Positions 23,473 through 32,851 are shown, numbered from the stretch's first letter. The stretch is 55,405 nt of DNA from an uncultured Prevotellaceae bacterium (GCA_902789415.1 CADAOD010000013.1:1-55405), one strand, 5' to 3'. The notes: generated by a model from the letters alone, not told the origin. Numbers and translations are program-made.

Positions 23473-24342
23473 ATGAGAAACCTGCTTGATTTTCTATACA
23501 AGTATCACCACTGGCTAGTCTTCGTATTACTCGAAGTAGTCAGTGTTGTTCTGTTGTTTAAGTACAACAGTTATCAGAATAGTGTGTGGTTTACGAGTGC
23601 CAATGCCGTGGCAGGCAAGGTGTACGAGATGGAGAGTAAGCTTACCAGCTATATGGCTATGGCCGAGCTGAACGAGGAGCTTACCCTGCGTAACATCTAT
23701 CAGGAGCGACAGCTTGACCAGTTGCGCCGCCTGTATGCCGAGGTGACCAAGGACACGACCACTGCTGAGCGCGAAGAGTTGAAGTTTTTGAGTAAATACC
23801 AGCTGATACCCGCCAAGGTAGTTGAGAACTCCATACACAAGGCTGAGAACCTGATTACCATCGACAAAGGACGTAAGGATGGTGTGGAGCCTGATATGGG
23901 TGTGGCTTGTGGTAACGGTATAGTAGGTGTGGTTTACCTGGTGAGCGACCACTATTCGGTGGTTATCTCGGCCTTGAACGCAGCCTCGTCGCGCATCAGC
24001 TGTAGCATTCGTAATCGTGGCTATTTTGGCTATCTGCACTGGTATGGTGGCGATCCATCGGTGGCTTACGTTGAGGATGTGCCACGCCACGCCAAGTTTA
24101 ACTTGGGTGAGTGGATGGTAACCAGCGGATTTTCGAGCATCTTCCCTTCGGGTGTGCAGGTAGGTAAGATTGAGCAGGTGTATAACTCGCGCGATGGTCT
24201 TTCGTATAAGTTGAAAGTGCGCCTGAGTACCGACTTTGGTAACCTGCGCGACGTAGTGGTGATAAACGATAAGAGTATTGCTGAGCGCGCTGCACTGATG
24301 CAGGCCGCACGCGACTCGATTAGTTACAAACAGCGACAGTAG
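23473..24342 (+). CDS. mreC: Rod shape-determining protein MreC
   Basis: Periplasmic scaffold of the elongation complex, 289 aa. One N-terminal membrane helix (about residues 12-30), a coiled-coil-like stretch (about 50-90), then the beta-rich MreC core with GRKDGVEPDMGVACGNGIVGVV and a SGFSSIFPSGVQVG motif. Confidence 0.94.
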   Translation: MRNLLDFLYKYHHWLVFVLLEVVSVVLLFKYNSYQNSVWFTSANAVAGKVYEMESKLTSYMAMAELNEELTLRNIYQERQLDQLRRLYAEVTKDTTTAEREELKFLSKYQLIPAKVVENSIHKAENLITIDKGRKDGVEPDMGVACGNGIVGVVYLVSDHYSVVISALNAASSRISCSIRNRGYFGYLHWYGGDPSVAYVEDVPRHAKFNLGEWMVTSGFSSIFPSGVQVGKIEQVYNSRDGLSYKLKVRLSTDFGNLRDVVVINDKSIAERAALMQAARDSISYKQRQ

Positions 24343-24346
24343 CAGT

Positions 24347-24847
24347 ATGAAGATAGAATTGTTGAACCGACTGGTGATGTTTTTTGCCCTGTTTCTGGCT
24401 CAGGTGCTTATCCTGAACCATGTACACCTGTTAGGAGTGGGCACACCGCTGCTGTATGTGTACTTTGCCATCACGTTCCGTCGTAATTTCCCCAAGTGGT
24501 TGGTGCTGGTATCGTGCTTTTTGTTAGGACTGCTGATTGATGTATTCTCGAGTACACCAGGCTTGGCAGCCAGTGTGATGACGCTGGTGGCATTGGCGCA
24601 GACCTATCTGGTGAAACTGTTGGCGCCACGCGACTCGGCTGAAGACTTGGAGGCATCGGCAAAAGCACTGGGTGCAGGTAAGTTTGCTACGTTGTGCTTG
24701 TTGCTTACATCGCTGTACTGCTTGGTGTTCTTTGCACTCGAGGCATTTAACTTTTTTGATGTGCTGTTATGGTTGGCCCGATCGGTGGTAAGTACTGTGC
24801 TTACCATGGTACTGATTCTGGCCATAGAAAGTGTTAGAAGCAGGTGA
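24347..24847 (+). CDS. mreD: Rod shape-determining protein MreD
   Basis: Small polytopic membrane partner of MreC, 166 aa with about five helices. Sequence conservation is weak, as is normal for MreD, but the position and the GLLIDVFSSTPGLAASVM motif support the call. Its stop overlaps the GTG start of the next gene (GTGA). Confidence 0.88.
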   Translation: MKIELLNRLVMFFALFLAQVLILNHVHLLGVGTPLLYVYFAITFRRNFPKWLVLVSCFLLGLLIDVFSSTPGLAASVMTLVALAQTYLVKLLAPRDSAEDLEASAKALGAGKFATLCLLLTSLYCLVFFALEAFNFFDVLLWLARSVVSTVLTMVLILAIESVRSR

Positions 24848-26703
24848 AGCAGAAAAACTTTGATCTGGAATATCGTAAATACGTGATTGCTGGGGTGGCC
24901 GCACTGATTGTGTTCACCTACATCATCCGTTTGTTTATGCTTCAGATTACGAGCGACGACTATAAGAAGAGTGCCGACTCGAATGCTTTCCTGAAAAAGA
25001 TAGAATACCCCTCGCGTGGTGCCATTATGGACCGCAGGGGAAAACTGCTGGTGTACAACCAGCCTGCATACGATATCATGGTGGTGGTGAACGAGATGAA
25101 GGACCGTTTGGACACACTCGACTTCTGCACTGCCTTGGGCATTACCAAGGAGGAGTTTGAGAAGCGCATGGCCACCATTAAGGACCGCAACAAGAATCCT
25201 GGTTACTCGCGATTTACGGAACAGTTGTTTATGAGTCAGCTGAGCGATAAGGATTTTAGCGTGTTCCAGGAGAAAATGTACCGTTTCCCAGGCTTTTATA
25301 TCCAGAAGCGCAGTGTACGTCAATATACCTATAATATGGGCGCGCATGTATTGGGTGATGTGGCTGAGGTGTCGCCTGGCGATATTGAGGAGGACGAGTA
25401 CTACCAGCCTGGCGACTATATCGGCAAGCTGGGTATAGAGCGCTCGTATGAGAAAGAACTACGCGGACAGAAAGGTATACAGATACTGCTGCGCGATGCC
25501 CATGGACGTATCCAGGGTCGCTATCAGAATGGTGCCTTGGATCAGCGTGCCATTCCTGGTAAGAACCTGACATTAGGTATTGACGCTGAGCTGCAGGCCT
25601 TAGGCGAGCGCCTGATGGAGGGTAAGATTGGTGCTATCGTGGCCATTGAGCCTGCTACAGGCGAGGTGCTGTGTATGGTATCATCGCCAACATACGACCC
25701 ACGACAGATGGTAGGTAGATTGCGCAGTAAGAACCATCGTGCCCTGTCGCAGGATGTGTGGAAGCCCTTGCTGAACCGTGCCATCATGGGACAGTATCCA
25801 CCAGGCTCTACCTTTAAGACTACCCAGGGACTGACGTTTATGACTGAGGGCGTAATTAACTCGCATACCATGTATCCCTGTGCCCATGGCTTTAACTTTA
25901 AAGGTTTGCACGTGGGCTGTCACGGACATGCGGCGCCACTGCCATTGGTACCAGCCTTGAGTACATCGTGTAACGGTTACTTCTGCTGGGGCTTGTATCA
26001 CATGATAAATACCAACATCAGCAAGTACGGATCGGTACAGAACGCCATGAACACCTGGCGCGACTATATGGTGTCGATGGGCTTCGGTTATCGCCTGGGT
26101 ATCGACCTACCTGGTGAGAAGCGTGGACTGATACCTAACGCCATGTTCTACGATAAGGCTTATAAGGGCTCGTGGAACGGACTTACCGTTATATCTATCG
26201 CCATTGGTCAGGGTGAGGTGAATGCCACCCCACTGCAGATTGCCAACTTGGGTGCTACCATTGCTAATCGTGGTTATTATCTGGTGCCCCACGTAGTGAA
26301 GAATGTGCAGGGACAGCCACTTGATACGCTTTACACCCGCAAGCATTACACCAAGGCCAGCAAAGAGGCTTACGACTATGTGGTGCAGGGTATGCGCTCG
26401 TCGGTATTAGGCGGTACGTGTAAGGAGTTAGGTAAGTACGACTTTAATGCCTGCGGAAAAACGGGTACGGCCCAGAACCGCGGACACGACCACTCGGTAT
26501 TTATGGGTTTTGCACCCATGGAGAACCCCAAGATAGCCGTTGCCGTGTATGTAGAGAACGGTGGATGGGGAGCCACTTATGGTGTGCCCATTGGGGGCTT
26601 GATTATGGAGAAATATTTAAAAGGTAAACTCTCGGAGGCCAGCATGGCAAAGGCCAAGAGTATTCAGGAACGCAGAATAGCTTATGGCGCAGGCGATAGG
26701 TAA
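24844..26703 (+). CDS. mrdA: Penicillin-binding protein 2 (elongation transpeptidase)
   Basis: Class B PBP that cross-links lateral-wall peptidoglycan with RodA; 619 aa. One N-terminal helix (about 12-33), then the pedestal domain with SRGAIMDRRG and the transpeptidase. The active Ser322 is in GSTFK, SxN is Ser375-Cys-Asn377, and KTG is at 539-541. The start is a GTG overlapping the mreD stop, so coupling is likely. The end overlaps rodA by 20 bp. Confidence 0.95.
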   Translation: MKQKNFDLEYRKYVIAGVAALIVFTYIIRLFMLQITSDDYKKSADSNAFLKKIEYPSRGAIMDRRGKLLVYNQPAYDIMVVVNEMKDRLDTLDFCTALGITKEEFEKRMATIKDRNKNPGYSRFTEQLFMSQLSDKDFSVFQEKMYRFPGFYIQKRSVRQYTYNMGAHVLGDVAEVSPGDIEEDEYYQPGDYIGKLGIERSYEKELRGQKGIQILLRDAHGRIQGRYQNGALDQRAIPGKNLTLGIDAELQALGERLMEGKIGAIVAIEPATGEVLCMVSSPTYDPRQMVGRLRSKNHRALSQDVWKPLLNRAIMGQYPPGSTFKTTQGLTFMTEGVINSHTMYPCAHGFNFKGLHVGCHGHAAPLPLVPALSTSCNGYFCWGLYHMINTNISKYGSVQNAMNTWRDYMVSMGFGYRLGIDLPGEKRGLIPNAMFYDKAYKGSWNGLTVISIAIGQGEVNATPLQIANLGATIANRGYYLVPHVVKNVQGQPLDTLYTRKHYTKASKEAYDYVVQGMRSSVLGGTCKELGKYDFNACGKTGTAQNRGHDHSVFMGFAPMENPKIAVAVYVENGGWGATYGVPIGGLIMEKYLKGKLSEASMAKAKSIQERRIAYGAGDR

Positions 26704-28159
26704 CAGAAAAGAAAAAGGAGTGATTCGCTCGCTCGATTACTGGACGATCATTATATACATCGCCCTGCTTACTTTTGGATGGGTGAGTGTGTGTGGTGCC
26801 AGCTACAGTTATGGTGATACCGACTTGTTTAGTCTGAGTACCCGTTCGGGCATGCAGATTGTATGGATAGGTACATCGATTGTGCTGGGCTTTGTAATCC
26901 TGATGCTGGACGATCGCTATCTGGATATGTTTGCCTATATTATATTCGGCATCATGCTGCTACTGCTATTCGGAACCATCTTTAATCCGCATAGTATCAA
27001 GGGCTCCCGATCGTGGCTGGTGTTGGGACCCATACGACTGCAACCAGCTGAGTTTGCCAAGTTTGCTACGGCATTGGCCTTGGCCAAACTGATGAATACC
27101 TATGGCTTTACCATCGAGAAGTGGAAAGATTTTGCCTTGGTACTAGCAGTAATCTTTGTGCCTATGATGTTTATCGTGTTACAGCGAGAGACTGGTTCGG
27201 CACTGGTGTATCTGTCGTTCTTCCTGATGCTGTATAGAGAGGGCATGCCTGGCAGTATATTGTTTACAGGTGTGGCCATGGTGGTGTACTTTGTGGTGGG
27301 CATACGCTTTGCCGATACCATGATGGTATATACGCCTACATCGGTGGGTAAATTCGCGGTGCTGTTGATGATTCAGCTGTTCTCGGCAGGTCTGGTGTAT
27401 GTGTACTGCAATGATAGGCGCGACACTATCCGTATGACGCTGATAGGGCTGGGCGTGACGTTAGTGGGACTGCTATTCAGTTTGCTGATTATACCCTTTG
27501 ACCTGAATTACGTAGAGATGGCGCTTTGCACGATATTAGTGTTTTATCTGCTATACCGATTCCTGGCAACGCGCCTGCGTAACTATCTTTGGATTACAGC
27601 CTTTGCAGTGGGGTCGTTGCTGTTTTATAACGTAGCCGACTATGCGCTGAACCATGTGCTTGAACCCCACCAGCGTGTGCGTATTAACGTGCTGTTAGGA
27701 CTGGAGGAGGACCTGAAAGGCGCAGGCTATAACGTGCACCAGAGTGAGATTGCCATCGGATCGGGTGGCTTGCAAGGTAAGGGCTTTTTGAATGGAACAC
27801 AAACCAAACTGAAATACGTGCCTGAGCAGGATACCGACTTTATCTTCTGTACTGTAGGTGAGGAAGAGGGTTTTGTGGGCTCGGCAGGTGTATTGCTGCT
27901 GTTCCTGGCGCTGATATTACGACTGATACACTTGGCTGAGCGCCAGGTGCACAGGTTTGGGCGTGTGTACGGTTATTGCGTGGTAAGTGTGTTCTTATTC
28001 CATGTGTTTATTAATGTAGGCATGGTATTAGGCTTAACGCCGGTAATCGGTATCCCGTTGCCATTCTTCAGTTATGGAGGTTCGTCGTTGTGGGGCTTTA
28101 CGCTGTTGCTGTTCATCTTCCTGCGTATTGATGCAGGTCGTAACCTATTGCGAAATTAA
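26684..28159 (+). CDS. rodA: Rod shape-determining glycosyltransferase RodA
   Basis: SEDS-family peptidoglycan polymerase, 491 aa, about 10 or more helices. The NPHSIKGSRSWLVLGPIRLQPAEFAK motif, the large extracytoplasmic loop with HQSEIAIGSGGLQGKGFLNG and QDTDFIFCTVGEEEGF, and the C-terminal PVIGIPLPFFSYGGSSL are all present. It is longer than E. coli RodA (about 370), with extra helices near residues 210-310. Convergent with gldH, overlapping it by 15 bp. Confidence 0.95.
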   Translation: MAQAIGNRKEKGVIRSLDYWTIIIYIALLTFGWVSVCGASYSYGDTDLFSLSTRSGMQIVWIGTSIVLGFVILMLDDRYLDMFAYIIFGIMLLLLFGTIFNPHSIKGSRSWLVLGPIRLQPAEFAKFATALALAKLMNTYGFTIEKWKDFALVLAVIFVPMMFIVLQRETGSALVYLSFFLMLYREGMPGSILFTGVAMVVYFVVGIRFADTMMVYTPTSVGKFAVLLMIQLFSAGLVYVYCNDRRDTIRMTLIGLGVTLVGLLFSLLIIPFDLNYVEMALCTILVFYLLYRFLATRLRNYLWITAFAVGSLLFYNVADYALNHVLEPHQRVRINVLLGLEEDLKGAGYNVHQSEIAIGSGGLQGKGFLNGTQTKLKYVPEQDTDFIFCTVGEEEGFVGSAGVLLLFLALILRLIHLAERQVHRFGRVYGYCVVSVFLFHVFINVGMVLGLTPVIGIPLPFFSYGGSSLWGFTLLLFIFLRIDAGRNLLRN

Positions 28160-28609
28160 GATGCCCACATCGCTGATGCCTTTCATGTTCTCTAACTTCA
28201 TGTAATGCATCACGTACATGTGTAGCGAGTCGCCCTCGTTAAGCTCAATGCTATCCACATCAAACGTATATTGGTAACAGCTAATGCCGTTGCCCATGAC
28301 GTGACCATTCTTCTCGACCAGTTCACAATCGATACGTTTACGCAACTTGCGTCCCATGGGATAGATGTCCTGCTCGACAATGACGCTGAGACCTAAGAAG
28401 GGCAGCTGATTGTTGGTGCGCAGCAGAAGCTGTTGGCGATAGGTGCCAGCCTGTTTGATGGGTGGCACGTAGAAATGCATGGTGTCGGCACGTTCCCAAC
28501 CCTCGTTATCCACGTGCTCGTAGTGATTATACACCACTGCACGATCGCAGGCTGCCATCATGAGGAAGCCTGCCATCGCCAGTAACAGTGTGATTGCCTT
28601 ATTTTGCAT
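28145..28609 (-). CDS. gldH: GldH-family lipoprotein
   Basis: 154 aa. A hydrophobic leader ends in the lipobox MMAAC (Cys20), followed by a GldH-like region starting DRAVVYNHYEHV. GldH is named from gliding in Flavobacterium but is widespread in non-gliding Bacteroidales, where its role is unclear. A longer frame upstream is arginine-rich because it overlaps the lysine-rich end of the PSP1 gene, so ATG 28609 is the start. It overlaps the upstream gene by 11 bp. Confidence 0.85.
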   Translation of the reverse strand: MQNKAITLLLAMAGFLMMAACDRAVVYNHYEHVDNEGWERADTMHFYVPPIKQAGTYRQQLLLRTNNQLPFLGLSVIVEQDIYPMGRKLRKRIDCELVEKNGHVMGNGISCYQYTFDVDSIELNEGDSLHMYVMHYMKLENMKGISDVGILISQ

Positions 28610-29750
28610 CCTTAGCCTCCTTTTTATCGTTTGGCTGTCGGTTGTTGTTGGGCTTGTTCTTCTTCTTTTTCTTCTTCTTGGCCTTGTCGAAGCGACTGAT
28701 ATCGCCTCCTGCCAGGTCGATATGTGGCTTAGGATCGGGTTTCTTGCCCTCATCGTGTGTCAGCGATACGGGCTTCTCGCCACGTTTGTTCATCTCGATA
28801 ATAGCCTTGGCACGCTCGGCGCTGATGGTCTCACAGTTGGCTGCCAGGTTCTTATCGGTACTGTAGGTACACATTCCGGCAAGGATATCGCTCTTAAACA
28901 AGTGGTAGTCGCCATCCTGTGTCTGCAGCACCATATCCTTTGGAGGCAACTGCTTGCCAGCCTCTACGTAATCATCTACCTCGTAGTTGAGACAACACTT
29001 GAGCTTGGCGCACATACCAGCCAGTTTCTGGGGATTGAGCGAGATGTCCTGGAATCGGGCGGCATTGGTGCTTACACTCGAGAAGTTCTTCATCCAGGTG
29101 GCACAGCACAACTCACGTCCGCAAGGGCCTGTTCCACCAATACGTCCAGCCTCCTGGCGTGCACCAATCTGCTTCATCTCGATACGTACGTGGAAGGCTA
29201 CTGCCAGGTCCTTGATGAGCTGACGGAAATCCACACGCTCGTCGGCGATATAATAGAAGATTGCCTTGTTGCCATCGCCCTGATATTCTACGTCGCCAAT
29301 CTTCATGTCGAGACCTAAGCCCTTGGCTATCTTACGACTCTCGATCATGGTTGAGTGCTCGCGGGCTTGCGCCTCGTGCCATTTCTGGATATCGTTCTCG
29401 CGGGCTATGCGATAGATACGCTTGATATCGTCGGGCGACTTGATGTTCACCTTCTTGAGTTGCAGCTTTACCAGGCGACCTGTGAGGGTTACCACACCAA
29501 TGTCGTGACCAGGACTGGCCTCTACAGCCACAATGTCGCCTTTCTTCAGGTCCAGATTATTTACGTTGTGGTAGTAGCCTTTGCGGGTGTGCTTGAACTG
29601 TACCTCAACCAAATCGGTAGTGTAGGGGTTGCCAGGCACATCGGCCAACCAGTCGTAAGTGTTAAGCTGCTTATCCTGGCGTCCCACTGCCTGGTGGCAC
29701 AAACCGCGGTCGCAACCTACGTGTACGATATGTTCTTTAGATTTTTCCAT
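28599..29750 (-). CDS. PSP1-domain protein (RicT/YaaT-like)
   Basis: 383 aa. The PSP1 domain spans about residues 90-290, with the cysteine-rich CGRELCCATW and CAKLKCCLNYE motifs typical of RicT/YaaT. The C-terminal 50 residues are a poly-lysine-rich, probably disordered tail. In Bacillus, RicT works with partners in RNA processing and developmental regulation; whether this holds here is unknown. Placement next to holB is commonly conserved (yaaT beside holB in Firmicutes as well). Confidence 0.85.
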   Translation of the reverse strand: MEKSKEHIVHVGCDRGLCHQAVGRQDKQLNTYDWLADVPGNPYTTDLVEVQFKHTRKGYYHNVNNLDLKKGDIVAVEASPGHDIGVVTLTGRLVKLQLKKVNIKSPDDIKRIYRIARENDIQKWHEAQAREHSTMIESRKIAKGLGLDMKIGDVEYQGDGNKAIFYYIADERVDFRQLIKDLAVAFHVRIEMKQIGARQEAGRIGGTGPCGRELCCATWMKNFSSVSTNAARFQDISLNPQKLAGMCAKLKCCLNYEVDDYVEAGKQLPPKDMVLQTQDGDYHLFKSDILAGMCTYSTDKNLAANCETISAERAKAIIEMNKRGEKPVSLTHDEGKKPDPKPHIDLAGGDISRFDKAKKKKKKKNKPNNNRQPNDKKEAKDAK

Positions 29751-29752
29751 TC

Positions 29753-30865
29753 TTATTTTTGTAACAGTAATACAATCATTTGTAGGGCCAAGTCGAAGAA
29801 TACAATCTTTCCGTTGGCGTTCTGACCAATGTCGCGAATGGCTAAGTTGGCCATATCGCTGATGGGCAGGATATTCTTCTCGTTCACAAAGCGGGCAAAG
29901 TTCTTGGCAAAGTCCTCTTCGCGCTGTGTCATATATACCAGTTCCTCGTTTTGGAAGTTGTACATAAAGTTCTCGCGGGTCATACGCAGGAAATATGTTA
30001 GCCAGCGCTTCTGCTTCTCACGTCCCATGCCAGCCATCTGCTCGCTCCACTTGCGCAAATCCTTTATCTTGCGCAGGTAGGCCAGACGCATGAGCATGAC
30101 GTACATGTCGAGAAACAGTTCGTTCTCTGATCCTACCTGTAGCTCGTCGAGCGCCTTTATCCAACTGCCATTGGCCAATCGGGCGATGCGGTGAGCATCG
30201 TCGGCACTGATGCCACGCTGTGCTACAAGTGCCTGTTCAATATCCTCGTTGGCTATCTTCTTTACATCGATGCGCTGTACACGACTGCGGATGGTTTCCA
30301 ACAGCTTGTCGGGCTCTTCGCACACCATGATAAACACAGTTTGGTGTGGGGGCTCCTCAATCAGTTTGAGCAACTTGTTGGCGCACTCTATGTTCATGCG
30401 CTCGGGGAGCCAGATAACGCTAACTTTGTAGCCACCTTGACTGGATTTCAGACTGAGTTTGCGAACCAGTTCGTCGCTCTCGCCTGCTGTGATGATGGCC
30501 TGCTGGTTCTCGGCGCCCATGGCTGTCATCCATTCTTCCATCGTAAAGTACAGACTTTGCATGACCAGCTGGTGCCAATCCTTGGCAAAATCGTCGCTCA
30601 CAGGTTTGTGCTCGGCACCCATCGATGGCAGTTTGATGGTGGGGTAGGTGAAGTGCAGGTCGGGATGCTCCAGTTTGGCTAGCATGGCTTTAGCAGATGG
30701 TGTGCCATTGTCGAGCAGATAGCAGGCAAAAGCCACGGCTAATGGCAGCTTGCCACAGCCCTGCGGACCGCACAGCATCAGTGCGTGGGGCAATCGCTCC
30801 TCGCGTACCAGCTGTTGCAATCGCTCTGCAGCCTCTTTCTGTCCTATAACCTCGTCGAAACCCAT
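29753..30865 (-). CDS. holB: DNA polymerase III delta' subunit
   Basis: Clamp-loader subunit of the replicative polymerase, 370 aa. AAA+ motifs are MLCGPQGCGKLPLA (P-loop with Leu after the Lys, as in non-hydrolysing delta' subunits) and VIWLPERMNIECANKLLKLIEEPP. The region between the P-loop and HPDLHF normally carries four zinc-binding Cys; here it is shortened to DNGTPSAKAMLAKLE and has none. It lies 6 nt after metF and 2 nt before the PSP1 gene. Confidence 0.9.
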   Translation of the reverse strand: MGFDEVIGQKEAAERLQQLVREERLPHALMLCGPQGCGKLPLAVAFACYLLDNGTPSAKAMLAKLEHPDLHFTYPTIKLPSMGAEHKPVSDDFAKDWHQLVMQSLYFTMEEWMTAMGAENQQAIITAGESDELVRKLSLKSSQGGYKVSVIWLPERMNIECANKLLKLIEEPPHQTVFIMVCEEPDKLLETIRSRVQRIDVKKIANEDIEQALVAQRGISADDAHRIARLANGSWIKALDELQVGSENELFLDMYVMLMRLAYLRKIKDLRKWSEQMAGMGREKQKRWLTYFLRMTRENFMYNFQNEELVYMTQREEDFAKNFARFVNEKNILPISDMANLAIRDIGQNANGKIVFFDLALQMIVLLLQK

Positions 30866-30870
30866 CTGTC

Positions 30871-30898
30871 TTTAACCTCTAACCACTAATCTCTTAAC
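30871..30898. repeat. 7-bp repeat array at the metF 3' end
   Basis: Plus strand TTTAACC, TCTAACC, ACTAATC, TCTTAAC. On the minus strand it is read as the last codons of metF (KRLVVRG and stop), so the array encodes the protein's C-terminus. Confidence 0.7.
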
Positions 30899-31837
30899 AA
30901 TCTCTGCCACGCTATCCACTGCTGAAACGGTGTAGAAGTGGATGTTGTGTACCCCATGTGCATACAAATCCTTGCACTGCTGGGTGGTCCACTCAATACC
31001 TAACTGTTTGGCATCCTCATCGGTCTTACATTTTACTACCTCCTTGGCCAGTGGCTCAGGGATGTCGCAGTGGAATGTTTTGGGCACAACTGTTAGCTGA
31101 CTCAATTTGGCCATGGGTTTGATGCCAGGGATGATGGGGATGGTGATGCCCATCTGGCGTGCCTTCTCAACAAAAGCATAATACTTCTCGTTGTCGAAGA
31201 ACAGCTGTGTAACGGCATACTGGGCACCCAAGTCCTGCTTCTGCTTCAGATACTGCATGTCCATCTCAAGGTTGGGTGCCTCCTCGTGTTTCTCGGGGTA
31301 GCAGGCTACACCATAGTCGAACGGGCGACCTGGATTCTTGATAGGGGTACCATCAGCAAAAAAGCCCTCGTTAAAGCGTTTTACCTGAGCCATCAAGTCG
31401 GTAGTATGCGCATGACCACCAGGAGTAGGCATAAAACGGCTATCCTCCTTGGCCTTATCGCCACGTAGCAGCAACAAATCGTTAATGCCTAAGAATTGCA
31501 GGTCGAGCAGTTCGTACTCGATATCCTCGATGGTAGCACCACTACAGATAACGTGGGGCTGAACGGGAATCTGGTAACGCTGCTGGATGGCTGCGGCAAT
31601 GGCGATGGTGCCTGGACGGCGACGAATGCGACGACGTTCAAACTGCCCATTATCGAGTTCGCGATACACAAACTCAGAGTGATGGGTGGTAATATTGATG
31701 TAGGCTGGGTTGAATTCTCGTAGTTTGTCGATATCGGCAAACAGTTTTGCCGTGCCAGTGCCCTTCAGCGGTGGCAGTACTTCGAACGAGAATCGCTTAG
31801 CCTCCTTATCTTGATGTATAAACTCAGTAACACTCAT
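30872..31837 (-). CDS. metF: 5,10-methylenetetrahydrofolate reductase
   Basis: Flavoenzyme that reduces methylene-THF to methyl-THF for methionine synthesis; 321 aa TIM barrel. SFEVLPPLKGT (catalytic Glu), YINITTHHSEF, HVICSGATIEDIEYELLDLQFLGINDLLLLRGD and AQYAVTQLFFDN are family motifs. An in-frame start 25 codons upstream (31912) is rejected because it crosses the promoter and lacks similarity; ATG 31837 begins MSVTEFIHQDKEAKRFSFE. The last seven residues come from a repeat array. Confidence 0.94.
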   Translation of the reverse strand: MSVTEFIHQDKEAKRFSFEVLPPLKGTGTAKLFADIDKLREFNPAYINITTHHSEFVYRELDNGQFERRRIRRRPGTIAIAAAIQQRYQIPVQPHVICSGATIEDIEYELLDLQFLGINDLLLLRGDKAKEDSRFMPTPGGHAHTTDLMAQVKRFNEGFFADGTPIKNPGRPFDYGVACYPEKHEEAPNLEMDMQYLKQKQDLGAQYAVTQLFFDNEKYYAFVEKARQMGITIPIIPGIKPMAKLSQLTVVPKTFHCDIPEPLAKEVVKCKTDEDAKQLGIEWTTQQCKDLYAHGVHNIHFYTVSAVDSVAEIVKRLVVRG

Positions 31838-31845
31838 AATTGGCT

Positions 31846-31853
31846 GCAAAGAT
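31846..31853 (-). promoter_or_regulatory. metF operon promoter -7 box
   Basis: On the minus strand TATCTTTG (31853 down to 31846), 8 nt before the metF ATG. This would give a very short or absent leader. Confidence 0.6.
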
Positions 31854-31868
31854 ACTAAAAATTTCTTT

Positions 31869-31893
31869 ATTACAAAAATTTTTTGTAATTTTG
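31869..31893 (+). promoter_or_regulatory. Palindrome and -7 box of the BASS transporter gene
   Basis: ATTACAAAA (31869-31877) and TTTTGTAAT (31881-31889) form a 9-bp inverted repeat between two divergent promoters. The -7 box TAATTTTG (31886-31893) overlaps its right arm. The transporter ATG at 31898 is only 5 nt later, so the mRNA is probably leaderless. The palindrome could be an operator. Confidence 0.55.
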
Positions 31894-31897
31894 CGGC

Positions 31898-32851
31898 ATG
31901 AAACTGAAGCAATTTGTAAAAGACTGGACTCTACCAGTAGCCATTGCGGTTGGTACGGTGGTGTATCTGCTGTTTTATCTGGTACCGTTTCTTGATAGTG
32001 CAGGCGATAGTCTGGGCGAGGTTGTAGATGCCATATTCCCCTTTATGGTGTTCTCTACGCTGTTCTCCACCTACTGTCGTATCGACTTTCATCAGATGCG
32101 CCCTCACCGCTGGCACATAGGTGTGCTGGTGGCACAGTTGGCTTTGGTGGCGCTTAACGTGTGGATTATCTTCATGGTGGATGCCGATCCTGAACAGAAG
32201 TTGCTTTGGGAGAGTGTGCTTACATGTATCATTGGTCCTGCTGCTACGGCGGCACCTGTGGTTACTGCCAAAATTGGTGGTAACATTAATACGATGACTG
32301 CCTATGTGGTGTTGTCGGCCTTTGCATCAGCCCTTATGATTCCTGCTGCATTCCCATTGCTGGAGCGTGGCGTGAGCACTGGTTTCTGGGCTGTTTTCTT
32401 CATCATTCTGCAGAAGCTGGCTATGGTACTGGTGGCTCCGCTGGTACTGGGTTGGTTAGTACAGCACTATGCCAAGCGCTTTTGCGCGTGGATTGTGTCG
32501 ATACCCGATCTGTCGTTCTACCTATGGGCAGCGCAGTTGGCTGTTACGTCGGGGGTAACGGTGCGTAACATCGTGCATAGCGATGCTGCCCTACGTACAC
32601 TGCTGATGATAGCTGTAATGTCGTTGATTCTTTGTTTTGTGCTTTTCCTGCTGGGACGTTGGATTGGTCGCCAGTTAGGTGATGAGATAGATGGTGGTCA
32701 GGCTTCGTTCCAGAAAAATACCGCCTTGAGTATCTGGGTAGCCTATACCTACCTTAACCCTGTGGCTTCGGTAGGTGCAGGCTGTTATGTGCTTTGGCAG
32801 AATATCGTTAACTCGTTAGAGTTGTACGAGTATCGCAAAAAGCACGCTTAA
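31898..32851 (+). CDS. BASS-family (bile acid:Na+ symporter-like) transporter
   Basis: 317 aa, about nine to ten hydrophobic helices. The CIIGPAATAAPVVTAKIGGNINTMTAYVV stretch resembles the helix-break motif of the bile acid/sodium symporter superfamily (SBF, Acr3 relatives). The substrate cannot be read from the sequence. It faces metF divergently and an AraC-type regulator convergently (4-bp overlap). Confidence 0.7.
   Translation: MKLKQFVKDWTLPVAIAVGTVVYLLFYLVPFLDSAGDSLGEVVDAIFPFMVFSTLFSTYCRIDFHQMRPHRWHIGVLVAQLALVALNVWIIFMVDADPEQKLLWESVLTCIIGPAATAAPVVTAKIGGNINTMTAYVVLSAFASALMIPAAFPLLERGVSTGFWAVFFIILQKLAMVLVAPLVLGWLVQHYAKRFCAWIVSIPDLSFYLWAAQLAVTSGVTVRNIVHSDAALRTLLMIAVMSLILCFVLFLLGRWIGRQLGDEIDGGQASFQKNTALSIWVAYTYLNPVASVGAGCYVLWQNIVNSLELYEYRKKHA

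Noticed and set aside
28560-29318. Plus-strand frame of 252 codons opposite the PSP1 gene
   Set aside because: The minus-strand PSP1 protein has clear Cys motifs and fits the operon; the plus frame is a shadow.
31838-31912. Longer N-terminus for MetF
   Set aside because: It would read through the metF -7 box and the divergent palindrome; the family starts near the ATG at 31837.
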